The translations under genes were made by a program, and so were the position numbers. A stretch of DNA of 64,000 nt from an uncultured Lachnospiraceae bacterium (GTDB lineage: Bacteria; Bacillota; Clostridia; Lachnospirales; Lachnospiraceae): positions 39,977 to 103,976 of the forward strand of contig CAMNQH010000002.1 of assembly GCA_946549035.1 (NCBI GenBank), written 5' to 3'. Below are positions 24,391 to 33,292 of the stretch, piece by piece (position 1 is the stretch's first letter; each line of letters opens with the position of its first letter). The notes under the pieces are model-generated. The model was not told the DNA's origin, made no database searches, and saw only the letters and a list, made by a program, of their open reading frames with translations.

Positions 24391-26595
24391 ATGGCAAAGT
24401 TTACATTAAGGGAAGAGCAGGCCCTTAAAGTAGAGGAATTGTTAAAGAAAATGACAGTGGCTGAGAAGGTAGGGCAGCTTCATCAGCTTTCCCCTTCTAT
24501 TGTGGGGGGATTTGACGTATCTTTTGAAGAGCTGATTGAAATGCTGACGGAGGGCCGCATTACCAATGAAGAGTTTGGGCAAATGATGGAGGGAGCAGAA
24601 CGGGATTTTCATGAAGAGGAAATTCGAGAAGGAAGGATTGGCTCTTTTTTACTGGATGACCCTGAAAAAGCAAACGAGCTTCAGCGAATTGCTGTGGAAG
24701 AGAGCCGCCTGGGGATTCCGCTGTTGATTGGATTTGATGTGATTCATGGGTTTCAGACGGTTTTTCCCATTCCTCTGGGGGAAGCGTGTACCTGGAATCA
24801 AGAGCTGTTTGAAGCTTCTGCTTCCATTGCGGCAAAGGAAGCCAGTTCTCATAACATACGCTGGACGTTTGCTCCTATGGTGGATATTGCTCGTGATGCC
24901 CGCTGGGGCAGAATCAGTGAATCCCCTGGGGAGGATCCGTATTTGGCCGGCGTTTATTCCAGAGCCAAGGTGCGGGGCTTCCAGGGAAAAGAACCGGGAG
25001 GGCAAGAGCATATCGCTGCCTGTCTCAAACACTTTGCCGCTTATGGAGCGGTGGAATCAGGGCAGGATTATAACACGGTATCCATGGCTCATTCCATGCT
25101 TCATAACGGATACCTGCCCCCTGTCAAAGCGGCGGTGGAGGAGGGAGCTATGACGGTGATGGCGGCCTTCAACGATTACAACGGCGTACCCTGTACGGTG
25201 AATCCATACCTGTTGCGGAAGGTTTTAAAGAAAGATTACGGGTTTGAAGGATTTGTGGTAAGCGACGCTACGGCCATTAAAGAATGTGTGGCTCACGGAA
25301 TTGCCGCTGATTTGGCGGATGCGTCCAAAAAGGCAATCGAGGCAGGAATGGATATGGATATGAATTCCCATGCCTACCACAACCATCTGGAGACCCAGGT
25401 GGAAGACAAAACGGTTTCCATAGAGACCCTCAATGAAGCGGTGCGGCGTGTGCTTTCCGTAAAAATGGCTTTGGGACTGTTTGAGCGTCCTTACGTATCA
25501 GAAGAAGAGATGAAACGGTATGAAGAATTGCCAAAAGAGCATAAAGAAGCGGCGTTGGAGACGGCAAAGCGTTCGATTGTTCTCTTAAAAAATGAACAGG
25601 TTCTTCCATTAAGAAAAGACCAGAAAATCGCCCTGGTGGGAGAATTGGCGGATATGCCGATGGAAGTGTTGGGAGCATGGTCCCTGGGGGGACGTGAAAA
25701 GGATTGTGTATCCATTTATCAGGGATTAAAGGATGCAGGGGCGTCTGTTACATATCAAACATGTTGTGGGCCAGAATCTGATTTTTGTAAGGAAGCTCTT
25801 ATGGAGGCCGCAGAAGACGCGGATGTGATCGTAGCAGTAGTGGGAGAGACTTCTGCTATGAGCGGGGAAGCTGCGTCCCGGTCGGATCTTACACTGCCGG
25901 GGCAGCAGCAGGAGCTTTTGAAGGAAGCTTTGGCTACTGGGAAGCCGGTCGTAGCTGTTTTGATGAACGGTCGTCCCTTGGCGCTGGCCTGGGAGCAGGA
26001 ACATGTGCCCGCCATTTTGGAATGCTGGCAGTTGGGCATTGAGATGGGTCATGCTGTGGCGGACGTACTGTTTGGCGCGTACAATCCCAGCGGCAAGCTA
26101 TCCTGTACCTTCCCGGCGGTTACAGGACAGTGCCCCCGTTATTATAATCACCCCAGTACCGGGCGTCCGGCAGGAAAAAGCAAATTTACCTCCCGGTATC
26201 TGGATGCTCCTTTGGCGCCCCTGTATCCCTTCGGCTATGGGTTAAGCTATACAGAGTACCGCTATGAGGGTTTCCAGTTAAAAGAAACAGAAACCGCTGT
26301 TTTGGCTCAGGTTACGGTACGCAATGAGGGAAGCTATGGCGGAGAAGAGACGGTGCAGCTGTATGTTCGGGATGTAACAGGTTCTCTGGTGCGCCCGGTA
26401 AAAGAACTGAAAGGGTTTCAAAAGGTGCGGCTATCTCCCGGAGAGGCAAAGAAAGTATTGCTGTCGGTGGAGAAGAAGGATCTGGGATTTTATAATGATG
26501 AAATGGAATATTTGCTGGAAGACGGTGAGTTTATCTTCTACGTGGGCGGAAATTCCAGAGACTGTATGGAACAGGAGATCAGCCTTAAGTTTTAA
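24391..26595 (+). CDS. Glycoside hydrolase family 3 beta-glucosidase/beta-xylosidase
   Basis: 734 residues from the ATG at 24391, which has AAAGGAG 7 bases upstream; the ORF track start at 24322 lies inside the GH35 gene. Domains: TIM barrel (1-370) with KHFAAYG, the nucleophile Asp in GFVVSDATAIKE (where SDW is more usual), the alpha/beta sandwich (about 390-600) with GEASRSDLTLP and a C-terminal fibronectin-like domain. Cytosolic. It hydrolyses beta-linked glucosides or xylosides from oligosaccharides, cooperating with GH35. Confidence 0.93.
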   Translation: MAKFTLREEQALKVEELLKKMTVAEKVGQLHQLSPSIVGGFDVSFEELIEMLTEGRITNEEFGQMMEGAERDFHEEEIREGRIGSFLLDDPEKANELQRIAVEESRLGIPLLIGFDVIHGFQTVFPIPLGEACTWNQELFEASASIAAKEASSHNIRWTFAPMVDIARDARWGRISESPGEDPYLAGVYSRAKVRGFQGKEPGGQEHIAACLKHFAAYGAVESGQDYNTVSMAHSMLHNGYLPPVKAAVEEGAMTVMAAFNDYNGVPCTVNPYLLRKVLKKDYGFEGFVVSDATAIKECVAHGIAADLADASKKAIEAGMDMDMNSHAYHNHLETQVEDKTVSIETLNEAVRRVLSVKMALGLFERPYVSEEEMKRYEELPKEHKEAALETAKRSIVLLKNEQVLPLRKDQKIALVGELADMPMEVLGAWSLGGREKDCVSIYQGLKDAGASVTYQTCCGPESDFCKEALMEAAEDADVIVAVVGETSAMSGEAASRSDLTLPGQQQELLKEALATGKPVVAVLMNGRPLALAWEQEHVPAILECWQLGIEMGHAVADVLFGAYNPSGKLSCTFPAVTGQCPRYYNHPSTGRPAGKSKFTSRYLDAPLAPLYPFGYGLSYTEYRYEGFQLKETETAVLAQVTVRNEGSYGGEETVQLYVRDVTGSLVRPVKELKGFQKVRLSPGEAKKVLLSVEKKDLGFYNDEMEYLLEDGEFIFYVGGNSRDCMEQEISLKF

Positions 26596-26605
26596 TTTCC
26601 TTTCT

Positions 26606-27298
26606 TTACGTTAAATATAAATCCTCCGCCAGCTCCATCAATCTCCAGGAATCCTTAATGACATATCCCTTGGGGTATTTTTCCAGGATTCCCTGAGAGA
26701 CAAATTCTTTCATAACCCGCAGCAGATGACGGTAGCTGGTGCCTAAAAGCTCGGAAAGCTGGGTCAGGTTCTCGCAGAAATAATTGTTTTCACTCACTTG
26801 GTAGATATAACTGGCCAGCCTGCTTTCCAGGGGATAGAGAAGATTGATAGAATTATTCCTGCTGACTCTGGTGAGTTTGTCTGCCAGAGAGCGGGAAAGG
26901 AACTGAAGAAAAAGATTGTCCTCCAAAAGCCGTTTGCGAATGGAGGTAATGCGCAAGGCAATGCAGATGCAGGGTTCCACAGCCGTAATGGTGGTGGTGG
27001 AAGTATCGATTTCATGGAATTCCAAGTCTCCCAGAAGCTGGAAAGAGGTATAGAAGCAGACAAGGAGAGATCTGCCGTTGCTCATGTCGCAGCACACCTT
27101 GATTTTTCCGGTTATAAAAAAAAGCAGATACTGCCGTTGGCCTTGCTTTTGATAGATAATCTCATGCTTGGCAAACCGCACCAGATGGAAATAGGGCTTG
27201 TATTCCTCATAATAGCGAAAACGGCCGGGGAGATTATATTGGAGCATCAGCCGGTTCAGCCGTTTTTCATTTTGAATAATTTCCATGTTGCACCTCAT
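26606..27298 (-). CDS. Crp/Fnr-family regulator (YeiL-like)
   Basis: 230 residues. N-terminal cyclic-nucleotide-type barrel (about 30-130) without the arginine/serine cAMP-contact motif, a long dimer helix, then a winged helix-turn-helix (about 165-215, LTQLSELLGTSYRHLLRVMKEF). Cysteines are scattered but there is no N-terminal Cys cluster as in Fnr. It resembles YeiL. Divergent from the flavoprotein gene at 27451, with a perfect TGACA-type palindrome between them. Likely role: switch the flavoprotein gene with the presence of its electron acceptor or a metabolite. Confidence 0.85.
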   Translation of the reverse strand: MRCNMEIIQNEKRLNRLMLQYNLPGRFRYYEEYKPYFHLVRFAKHEIIYQKQGQRQYLLFFITGKIKVCCDMSNGRSLLVCFYTSFQLLGDLEFHEIDTSTTTITAVEPCICIALRITSIRKRLLEDNLFLQFLSRSLADKLTRVSRNNSINLLYPLESRLASYIYQVSENNYFCENLTQLSELLGTSYRHLLRVMKEFVSQGILEKYPKGYVIKDSWRLMELAEDLYLT

Positions 27299-27352
27299 AA
27301 AATATGGTTGCTTTTTACCTTAAGTAAACAAATATAAAATATTACTTTCAGT

Positions 27353-27366
27353 ATGACATATGTCAT
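27353..27366. promoter_or_regulatory. Crp/Fnr-type palindrome
   Basis: ATGACATATGTCAT is a perfect 14-bp palindrome with TGACA and TGTCA arms two bases apart, the same arm spacing as the PrfA box. It sits 55 bp from the regulator start and 85 bp from the flavoprotein start. Confidence 0.65.
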
Positions 27367-27450
27367 GGTTTTGGTCAAGGATGCTGTGATAAAATATAGA
27401 AAGAAAAGACAGGACGAAGATGGAATAAAATAAAAAAGGAGAGGATAGAA

Positions 27451-28899
27451 ATGAAAAACTACGAAGCGCAGATTTGTGTCATCGCGGCTGGTCCCACAGG
27501 GCTGTCTGCGGCAGTGCAGGCGGCGGAGGACGGCGCCAGCGTCATTGTATTGGAGAAAGCGGCAGCAGTAGGCGGAGCCGCCAATATGGGCATGGGGCCT
27601 CTGGGGATCGGCACCAAATATCAGAAGGCTCAGATGATAGACATTTCTGTGGAAAAAGCCTTTAACATGTTTATGGAGTATACCCACTATCAGGTAGACG
27701 CGAGATTGGTAAAGCGCTATTTTGAACAGTCCGGTGAGACCATTGAATGGTTAGAGGATATGGGCGTGGAATTTGAAGGCGCATATCGCTATTTCCCCCA
27801 GTCAGAAGCAACCTGGCATATTGTAAAGACAGACAAGGGTATCGGCCCGAGAGCGGCTTCCTTTATGAATAAGGCTCTCTATGAAAAAGCGTTGGAGCTG
27901 GGAGTTACCTTCCTTCTGGAAACGCCTGCAACTAAGATTTTAAAAGACGAAGAGGGCTGCGTATGCGGCGTTATGGGAGTCGATAAGAGCGGCGAAGAAA
28001 TAAAGGTGGACTGCAAGGCTGCAATCATCTGTACTGGCGGAGCAGGCTGCAATCCGGAGATGATTAAGGAAGAAACAGGATTTACCTTCGGTAAGGATAT
28101 GTTTAACTTTGCCATTCCGGGGATTGTGGGAGACGGCCTTCGGATGGCTTGGGAAGCAGGAGCGGACCATGTGCCGGTTCGTATCGAGATGGCGGCAAAT
28201 ATTGAAGGGATTGACGATCTGCCCCAGTGCATCCCTAATGTATTTATCCAGCCCAACCTGTTGGTAAATCAGTTCGGTAAGCGGGTGATGAACGAGGAGT
28301 ATATGCAGAATGCCACCTATCTTTCCAATGTGGTATCCAATCAGAAAGACCGGGTATGTTATAGTATTGTAGACACTTCCATTGTGAAGAATTATATTCG
28401 AAATGGTGTAGATGTGGTAAGTATGGTTCGTACAGAGACAGACGTATCCGACTTCTATGACGGAGTAAAAATGGCTCAGGAGAATGGAAACGATTCCTTC
28501 TACATAGCAGATACTGTTGAAGAGCTGGCTGAGATGATGGGAATTGATCCCGAGACACTGGCAGATACCATAGATGAATATAACGATTTCTGCGACAGCG
28601 TGGATGAAGAATTCTTCAAGCAGAAGAAGTATTTGAAGGCGGTTCACAAAGGACCCTTCTATGCCACCAGAGTACGAGCAGGTGGATACGGCACCGTAGG
28701 CGGCGTCCGCATCAATGAGAACTGTGAAGCCTGCGGAGCAGATTTTATGCCGATTCCCGGATTATACTGCGCGGGAGCAGATTCCTGTAATATCTATAAC
28801 GACAGCTATATGTTCCTGCTGCCCGGCAATTCCATGGGATACGCAGTGAATACCGGACGTATTGCCGGAATGGAAGCTGCAGAGTTTGTGGAAGAATAA
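27451..28899 (+). CDS. FAD-dependent oxidoreductase, fumarate reductase flavoprotein family
   Basis: 482 residues: FAD-binding Rossmann start, substrate-capping domain (about 230-360) and C-terminal FAD closure (GLYCAGADSCNIYND, GNSMGYAVNTGRIAG). It is a stand-alone flavoprotein subunit with no FMN-bind or heme domain and no signal peptide, so it is cytosolic. The first dinucleotide motif reads VIAAGPTGLSAAVQAAE, with Ala where GxGxxG has its first Gly. The arginine RVRAGGYGTVGG stretch fits the catalytic region of the family. Gut relatives reduce fumarate-like or enone substrates. RBS AAAGGAGAGG. Probably controlled by the divergent Crp/Fnr regulator. Confidence 0.85.
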   Translation: MKNYEAQICVIAAGPTGLSAAVQAAEDGASVIVLEKAAAVGGAANMGMGPLGIGTKYQKAQMIDISVEKAFNMFMEYTHYQVDARLVKRYFEQSGETIEWLEDMGVEFEGAYRYFPQSEATWHIVKTDKGIGPRAASFMNKALYEKALELGVTFLLETPATKILKDEEGCVCGVMGVDKSGEEIKVDCKAAIICTGGAGCNPEMIKEETGFTFGKDMFNFAIPGIVGDGLRMAWEAGADHVPVRIEMAANIEGIDDLPQCIPNVFIQPNLLVNQFGKRVMNEEYMQNATYLSNVVSNQKDRVCYSIVDTSIVKNYIRNGVDVVSMVRTETDVSDFYDGVKMAQENGNDSFYIADTVEELAEMMGIDPETLADTIDEYNDFCDSVDEEFFKQKKYLKAVHKGPFYATRVRAGGYGTVGGVRINENCEACGADFMPIPGLYCAGADSCNIYNDSYMFLLPGNSMGYAVNTGRIAGMEAAEFVEE

Positions 28900-28915
28900 A
28901 AAAAGAATGAATGAC

Positions 28916-28962
28916 AGCCCTGTAGAAACGGTGTTTGGTTTCTGCAGGGCTATTATATTTTT
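28916..28962 (+). terminator. Terminator after the flavoprotein gene
   Basis: AGCCCTGTAGAAAC and GTTTCTGCAGGGCT form a 14-bp stem with one G-U pair, followed by ATTATATTTTTT. Confidence 0.85.
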
Positions 28963-29038
28963 TACAAGAAATACCACGGTCAACTAAGAAAGTCGAAAAA
29001 TTTATATTAATTTATACACGCTGCTTGTTAGCCTCCAG

Positions 29039-29323
29039 TTATTTTATTTGCACACTCAAACTTTTTCCCAGTGATTCAGCTATTTTCGAAAGAAAATCTA
29101 AACTTGGATTATAATTGCCGCTTTCCAGTCGTGAAATATTGCTCTTTTGTGTGCCTATTCTTTTGGCAAGTTCAGATTGAGTTATATTCTGTTCTTTTCT
29201 GATCTTTATGATTTGCTCAATAGCCTCATACCGGGGTTTTAATTTCTCATATTCTGTCTTGAAATCGTTGTCTTTTAGCATATCGTCTTTTATTTTTTCA
29301 AAAGATATCCCTGGGTTAGTCAT
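29039..29323 (-). CDS. HigA-type antitoxin, XRE helix-turn-helix
   Basis: 94 residues. The C-terminal two thirds is a lambda-repressor-like helix-turn-helix (ITQSELAKRIGTQKSNISRLESGNYNPSLDFLSKIAESLG). It is encoded 4 bp overlapping (ATGA) behind the toxin gene, the toxin-first order of higBA loci. It should bind the toxin and the operator upstream of the pair. AT-rich compared with neighbours. Confidence 0.9.
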   Translation of the reverse strand: MTNPGISFEKIKDDMLKDNDFKTEYEKLKPRYEAIEQIIKIRKEQNITQSELAKRIGTQKSNISRLESGNYNPSLDFLSKIAESLGKSLSVQIK

Positions 29324-29706
29324 GCTTTAGTCCTCCTCTTATAATCTTCCATGTATTTTCTTGCTTTTTTAATCTCATTTTCAGATGTTTTCACAGTCTT
29401 TTTTATAAAGCCGTGCAGTAACACAAATTTATTGTTATAATATGTAAAGTAAAATATTCTAGCAATGTCGTTTGAAAATTTTATTCGTAACTCAAACAAA
29501 CCTTTATTCTCTTTACCCTTTATTGGCTTGACATATGGTTCTTTTAATTCATTTCCCAGCTTTTTTAATAATTCAATATCCCTAAATGCTTTGGCTCTTA
29601 GCTTGGGGGCGAGCGTATATAAAAAGTCTCGCACTGGAACTTTGCCATTTTCCTTCATGTAAAAGTCTAATTCAAAAATTTTAATCCCATCTCCTTTTCT
29701 TACCAC
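29320..29706 (-). CDS. HigB/Gp49-type toxin, RelE superfamily
   Basis: 128 residues from a GTG at 29706. The sequence follows the phage Gp49/HigB toxin pattern: KVPVRDFLYTLAPKLRAKAFRDIELL, then GLFELRIKFSNDIARIFYFTYYNNKFVLLHGFIKKT. These toxins are ribosome-dependent mRNA endonucleases. AAAGGAG lies only a few bases before codon 8, so the true start may be further in or non-standard. First gene of a type II toxin-antitoxin operon. Confidence 0.85.
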   Translation of the reverse strand: MVRKGDGIKIFELDFYMKENGKVPVRDFLYTLAPKLRAKAFRDIELLKKLGNELKEPYVKPIKGKENKGLFELRIKFSNDIARIFYFTYYNNKFVLLHGFIKKTVKTSENEIKKARKYMEDYKRRTKA

Positions 29707-29707
29707 A

Positions 29708-29735
29708 AGTTATCATATAAGATAACTTCTGTCAA
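29708..29735 (-). promoter_or_regulatory. Toxin-antitoxin promoter and operator
   Basis: On the minus strand a perfect TTGACA -35 (29730-29735) is followed by the inverted repeat AGTTATC-N6-GATAACT (29708-29727), which lies over the spacer and -10 area and ends one base before the GTG. This is the expected place for HigA autorepression. Confidence 0.75.
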
Positions 29736-29771
29736 GGTGATAAAGTAAAAATTGAAAAACAAAACAGCTTC

Positions 29772-29800
29772 TTGAAATTTCCTTATGCAAAACGTATAAT
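29772..29800 (+). promoter_or_regulatory. Consensus sigma-A promoter of the fused oxidoreductase
   Basis: TTGAAA (29772-29777), exactly 17 bp, TATAAT (29795-29800). The start codon at 29830 has the ribosome site GAAGGAGGATG. Confidence 0.9.
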
Positions 29801-29829
29801 ATTTTCATAAGTCGAAGGAGGATGATGTA

Positions 29830-32400
29830 ATGAAATACATAGTTTTGGGCGGCGTTGCAGCAGGAACCAAAGCAGCCGCCAAATTAAAACGTTGTGACAG
29901 GGAGGCGGAAGTAAAAGTATTCACAAAAAGCACAGATATTTCCTATGCTGGATGCGGGCTTCCTTACTATATTGGGGGAGATATCGGCACCAGAGAGGAA
30001 TTGATTGTGAATTCTCCGGCAAAGTACGCCGGACTTACAGGCGTTTGGGTGAATACAGGCTGCGAAGCCATTAAGGTTGACAGCAAAGAAAAGCAGGTAA
30101 CGATCCGGCCTATGACGGGGGAAACATTTACGGAAACCTACGATAAGCTGATTATTGCCACAGGAGCCGCGCCTTTTGTGCCTCCGGTGGAAGGAAAGGA
30201 TTTGCCGGGCGTATTTTGTGTCCGTACGCCGGACGATGCAGTAGCGGTGCGGGATTACATAGAGAAAGAGCATTGCCGCAGGGCCGTTGTATGCGGCGCT
30301 GGATTTATCGGTCTTGAGGTGGCGGAAAACCTGATGGCCCAAGGGCTGGAAGTGACTGTGATTGACGCGGCTTCCCAGATTATGCCAAACGCGTTTGACG
30401 AAGAGATGGCCTACTATGCAAAGCGTCAAATCAAAGCGGCTGGAATGCGGGTGCTTACTTCGGTAAGCCTGACCGGAATTACGGGCACACAGTGTGCAGA
30501 AGGGGTCATGACAGACAATGGCAGCATTCCTGCGGATTTGGTAATTCTGGCAATCGGAGTGCGTCCCTGTACGGAATTTTTGACAGACAGCGGCCTTGAA
30601 ATGTTTCGGGGAACGATTATCGTAGATGAGAAGCTTAAGACGAACCTTCCGGATATTTACGCAGTAGGAGATTGCGCGGTAGTAAAACATGCCTTGACAG
30701 GGGCAGCCCAATGGTCCGCTATGGGATCCACGGCTAATTTGGCGGCAAGAGCTATGGCCAAGGGCATGTATGGACTGGGGAATGGTTATGGAGGATGCCT
30801 TGGAACAGGCGTTGTGCGTATTCTTCCCACACTAAATGGCGGCAGGACAGGGCTTACGGAAGAACAGGCCAAGGCGGCAGGCTTTGATGCGGCCTCCGTT
30901 GTCTGTGTCTTGGACGACAAGGCTCATTATTATCCGGGGGCGTCTTCCTTTATCGTTAAACTGACGGCAGAAAAAGAAAGCCGCAGACTTTTGGGGATTC
31001 AGGTACTGGGTGCCGGTGCAGTAGATAAAATGGTGGATATTGCAGTTACCGGAATTTCCAGAGAAATGAAGCTGGATGATTTTGATACGCTGGATTTTGC
31101 CTATGCGCCTCCTTTTTCCACGGCGATTCATCCCTTTGTGACAGCCTGTTACATTCTGGAGAACAAATTAGACGGAGTGTTAGAGAGCATGAGTCCGGCA
31201 GAATATAAGAAGGGAGCTGCCGAGGGATATACGGTGCTTGACGTGCAGCCGGCTCCTGCTATTCCCAATGCCCGCTGGATAGAATTAGCGTCCGTGACGG
31301 AGCCCATAGAAGGCTTGGAAAAATCAGCCAAGCTGCTCTTGGTGTGTGCAAAAGGCAAGCGGGGATATTTCCTGCAGAACCGTTTGAAGGCCCTTGGTTA
31401 TACCAATACCCTTGTTCTGGAGGGAGGAGTTACCTTTAATGAAGTAAAGGTTCCAAGAGACGGTAAAAAGCTTTCTCCAGAAGAAATCAAACGGGTGAAA
31501 GGACTTGGGTGCCTTCAGGATAAACGGTACGACGATATTTTTAACGTGAGAGTCATCACCAGAAACGGTAAAATTACGGCAGAAGAGCAGATCAAGATTG
31601 CAGAGGCGGCGGCAAAATTCGGCTCCGGGGAGGTCACTATGACCACAAGACTTACCCTGGAGATTCAGGGAGTTCCTTATGACAAGATTGAGGAGCTGCG
31701 TGAATTTTTGGAAGAAGTGGGTCTTGAAACCGGAGGCACAGGCTCTAAAGTACGTCCGGTGGTGTCTTGTAAAGGAACCACCTGCCAATATGGACTCATT
31801 GACACCTTCGATTTGTCTAAGAAGCTGCATGACATTTATTATACAGGGTATCATGATGTGGCCCTGCCCCACAAGTTCAAAATTGCTGTGGGAGGCTGTC
31901 CCAACAACTGTGTGAAACCGGATCTCAATGACCTTGGCATCATTGGCCAGCGCGTACCGGAAATTGATCTGTCCAAATGCCGGGGCTGTAAAGTATGTCA
32001 GGTGGAGAACGCTTGTCCCATTCATGTGGCTCAGATGGAGGATGGCAAGATCCGGATACCGGAGGAGAATTGTAATCATTGCGGCCGTTGCATTTCCAAA
32101 TGTCCCTTTGGGGCCGTAAATGAGTCCGGGGTAGGTTATAAGGTCTATATCGGAGGCCGTTGGGGCAAGAAAGTGGCAGGAGGCCGTCCGCTGGATAAGA
32201 TTTTTACCTCAGAAGAGGAAGTTGTGGATTTGGTAGAACGCGCCGTCTTATTCTTCCGGGATGAAGGTCAGTCAGGAGAACGCTTTGCAGATACCATTGC
32301 CAGACTGGGATTCGATTACGTCCAGGATAAATTGCTTAACAGTAAGATTGACAAGAGTAAAATTTTGGAGAAAACCGTAGTTGGCGGAGCCACCTGCTGA
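29830..32400 (+). CDS. Fused CoA-disulfide reductase - rhodanese - siroheme reductase - ferredoxin protein
   Basis: 856 residues with four modules. 1-445: FAD/NAD(P)H pyridine nucleotide-disulfide oxidoreductase of the CoA-disulfide/polysulfide reductase type, with the single redox Cys42 in SYAGCGLPYYIGG. About 455-545: rhodanese-like domain with candidate persulfide Cys506 (LLVCAKGKRGY). About 560-710: one sulfite/nitrite-reductase repeat with Cys647 and Cys652 (CKGTTC) and Cys690 and Cys694 (GGCPNNC), predicted to hold siroheme and a 4Fe-4S cluster. About 718-775: two 4Fe-4S motifs, CRGCKVC and CNHCGRCISKC. It would pass electrons from NAD(P)H to sulfite, polysulfide or a related sulfur species, all in one cytosolic chain. 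The first cysteine pair is C-x4-C, while classical enzymes have C-x5-C. Overlaps the next gene by one base. Confidence 0.85.
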   Translation: MKYIVLGGVAAGTKAAAKLKRCDREAEVKVFTKSTDISYAGCGLPYYIGGDIGTREELIVNSPAKYAGLTGVWVNTGCEAIKVDSKEKQVTIRPMTGETFTETYDKLIIATGAAPFVPPVEGKDLPGVFCVRTPDDAVAVRDYIEKEHCRRAVVCGAGFIGLEVAENLMAQGLEVTVIDAASQIMPNAFDEEMAYYAKRQIKAAGMRVLTSVSLTGITGTQCAEGVMTDNGSIPADLVILAIGVRPCTEFLTDSGLEMFRGTIIVDEKLKTNLPDIYAVGDCAVVKHALTGAAQWSAMGSTANLAARAMAKGMYGLGNGYGGCLGTGVVRILPTLNGGRTGLTEEQAKAAGFDAASVVCVLDDKAHYYPGASSFIVKLTAEKESRRLLGIQVLGAGAVDKMVDIAVTGISREMKLDDFDTLDFAYAPPFSTAIHPFVTACYILENKLDGVLESMSPAEYKKGAAEGYTVLDVQPAPAIPNARWIELASVTEPIEGLEKSAKLLLVCAKGKRGYFLQNRLKALGYTNTLVLEGGVTFNEVKVPRDGKKLSPEEIKRVKGLGCLQDKRYDDIFNVRVITRNGKITAEEQIKIAEAAAKFGSGEVTMTTRLTLEIQGVPYDKIEELREFLEEVGLETGGTGSKVRPVVSCKGTTCQYGLIDTFDLSKKLHDIYYTGYHDVALPHKFKIAVGGCPNNCVKPDLNDLGIIGQRVPEIDLSKCRGCKVCQVENACPIHVAQMEDGKIRIPEENCNHCGRCISKCPFGAVNESGVGYKVYIGGRWGKKVAGGRPLDKIFTSEEEVVDLVERAVLFFRDEGQSGERFADTIARLGFDYVQDKLLNSKIDKSKILEKTVVGGATC

Positions 32401-33212
32401 TGATACGGATTTTAACCCTGATAGAAAATACCTCCGGGAACCCCCAATATGTTTGCGAGCATGGACTGTCCGTCTATATTGAGACTGGAAAACACAGAAT
32501 TCTTGCAGACACGGGGGCTTCCCCCGGTTTTCTGGAAAACGCCTGCAGCTTGGGCGTGGATTTGGAAAAAATAGATACGGTAGTTTTAAGTCATGGACAT
32601 TACGACCATTCCGGGGGAATTTTAGCGTTTTCTGAAATAAATGCTCATGCTAGGATTTATATGCAGCAAACGGCCGGAGGGGATTATTACCATGGCGATA
32701 AGTATATTGGAGTGGATAAGAAAATTTTAGAGTTGCCCCAGGCGGTATTTTTAAATGGGGATACCGAAATAGACGAAGAGCTTTTTTTATTTTCTAACGT
32801 TACAGGAAGAAGATGTTATCCTCAGAGTAATTTGGCGTTGTCCAAGATAGAGAATGGGAAGCAGGTGCAGGAAGATTTTGCCCATGAACAATACCTGGTA
32901 ATTCGTGAGGATGAGAAGCATATCTTGATATCCGGGTGCGCTCATAATGGAATATTAAATATACTTGATCGTTACCAGGAATTATTTCAAACCGTGCCGG
33001 ACGTTGTGATTAGCGGATTTCATCTGATGAAACGGACAGAATATACCCTCCAGGAAAAACAAGTGATTCTGGATACGGCAAAAGAGCTGAATCAGATGAA
33101 GACAATTTTTTATACAGGTCATTGTACCGGAGGGCCGGCCATGGAGCTGATGGAATCGGTGATGGGAGATAGACTGGGCAGGCTCTATAGCGGCTGCGAG
33201 ATTGTTTTATGA
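32400..33212 (+). CDS. MBL-fold metallo-hydrolase
   Basis: 270 residues. Zinc motif SHGHYDHSGG (about 64-73) plus ADTGA at the strand before it; later ligands are in CAHNG and in GFHLM. It resembles the small family annotated as dihydropteridine or tetrahydromethanopterin-linked beta-lactamase-fold enzymes rather than the ETHE1 persulfide dioxygenases. Its ATG shares one base with the stop of the sulfur reductase gene, so the products are made in step and probably work on the same pathway. Substrate unknown. Confidence 0.85.
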   Translation: MIRILTLIENTSGNPQYVCEHGLSVYIETGKHRILADTGASPGFLENACSLGVDLEKIDTVVLSHGHYDHSGGILAFSEINAHARIYMQQTAGGDYYHGDKYIGVDKKILELPQAVFLNGDTEIDEELFLFSNVTGRRCYPQSNLALSKIENGKQVQEDFAHEQYLVIREDEKHILISGCAHNGILNILDRYQELFQTVPDVVISGFHLMKRTEYTLQEKQVILDTAKELNQMKTIFYTGHCTGGPAMELMESVMGDRLGRLYSGCEIVL

Positions 33213-33266
33213 AGCAGATCAGATTTCTCCCAAAACTATAATAGTGTATGGAAAGTGACAGAGACA

Positions 33267-33292
33267 GGGAGGGGCTTAAAGAAGCCCCTCCC
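33267..33292. other. Perfect 11-bp hairpin at the convergent gene ends
   Basis: GGGAGGGGCTT-AAAG-AAGCCCCTCCC. It covers the last codons of the minus-strand HAD gene (REGLL-stop). Neither strand has a T-run after the stem, so it may stabilise or slow transcripts rather than act as a classical terminator. Confidence 0.6.

Noticed and set aside
31324-32079. 251-residue minus-strand ORF
   Set aside because: It is antisense to the siroheme domain of the fused reductase.
32400-33212. Persulfide dioxygenase (ETHE1-like) for the metallo-hydrolase
   Set aside because: The overall sequence fits a different MBL subfamily and the organism appears anaerobic.
33267-33292. Bidirectional rho-independent terminator
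   Set aside because: The stem is perfect but no T-run follows on either strand, so it is listed only as a hairpin.
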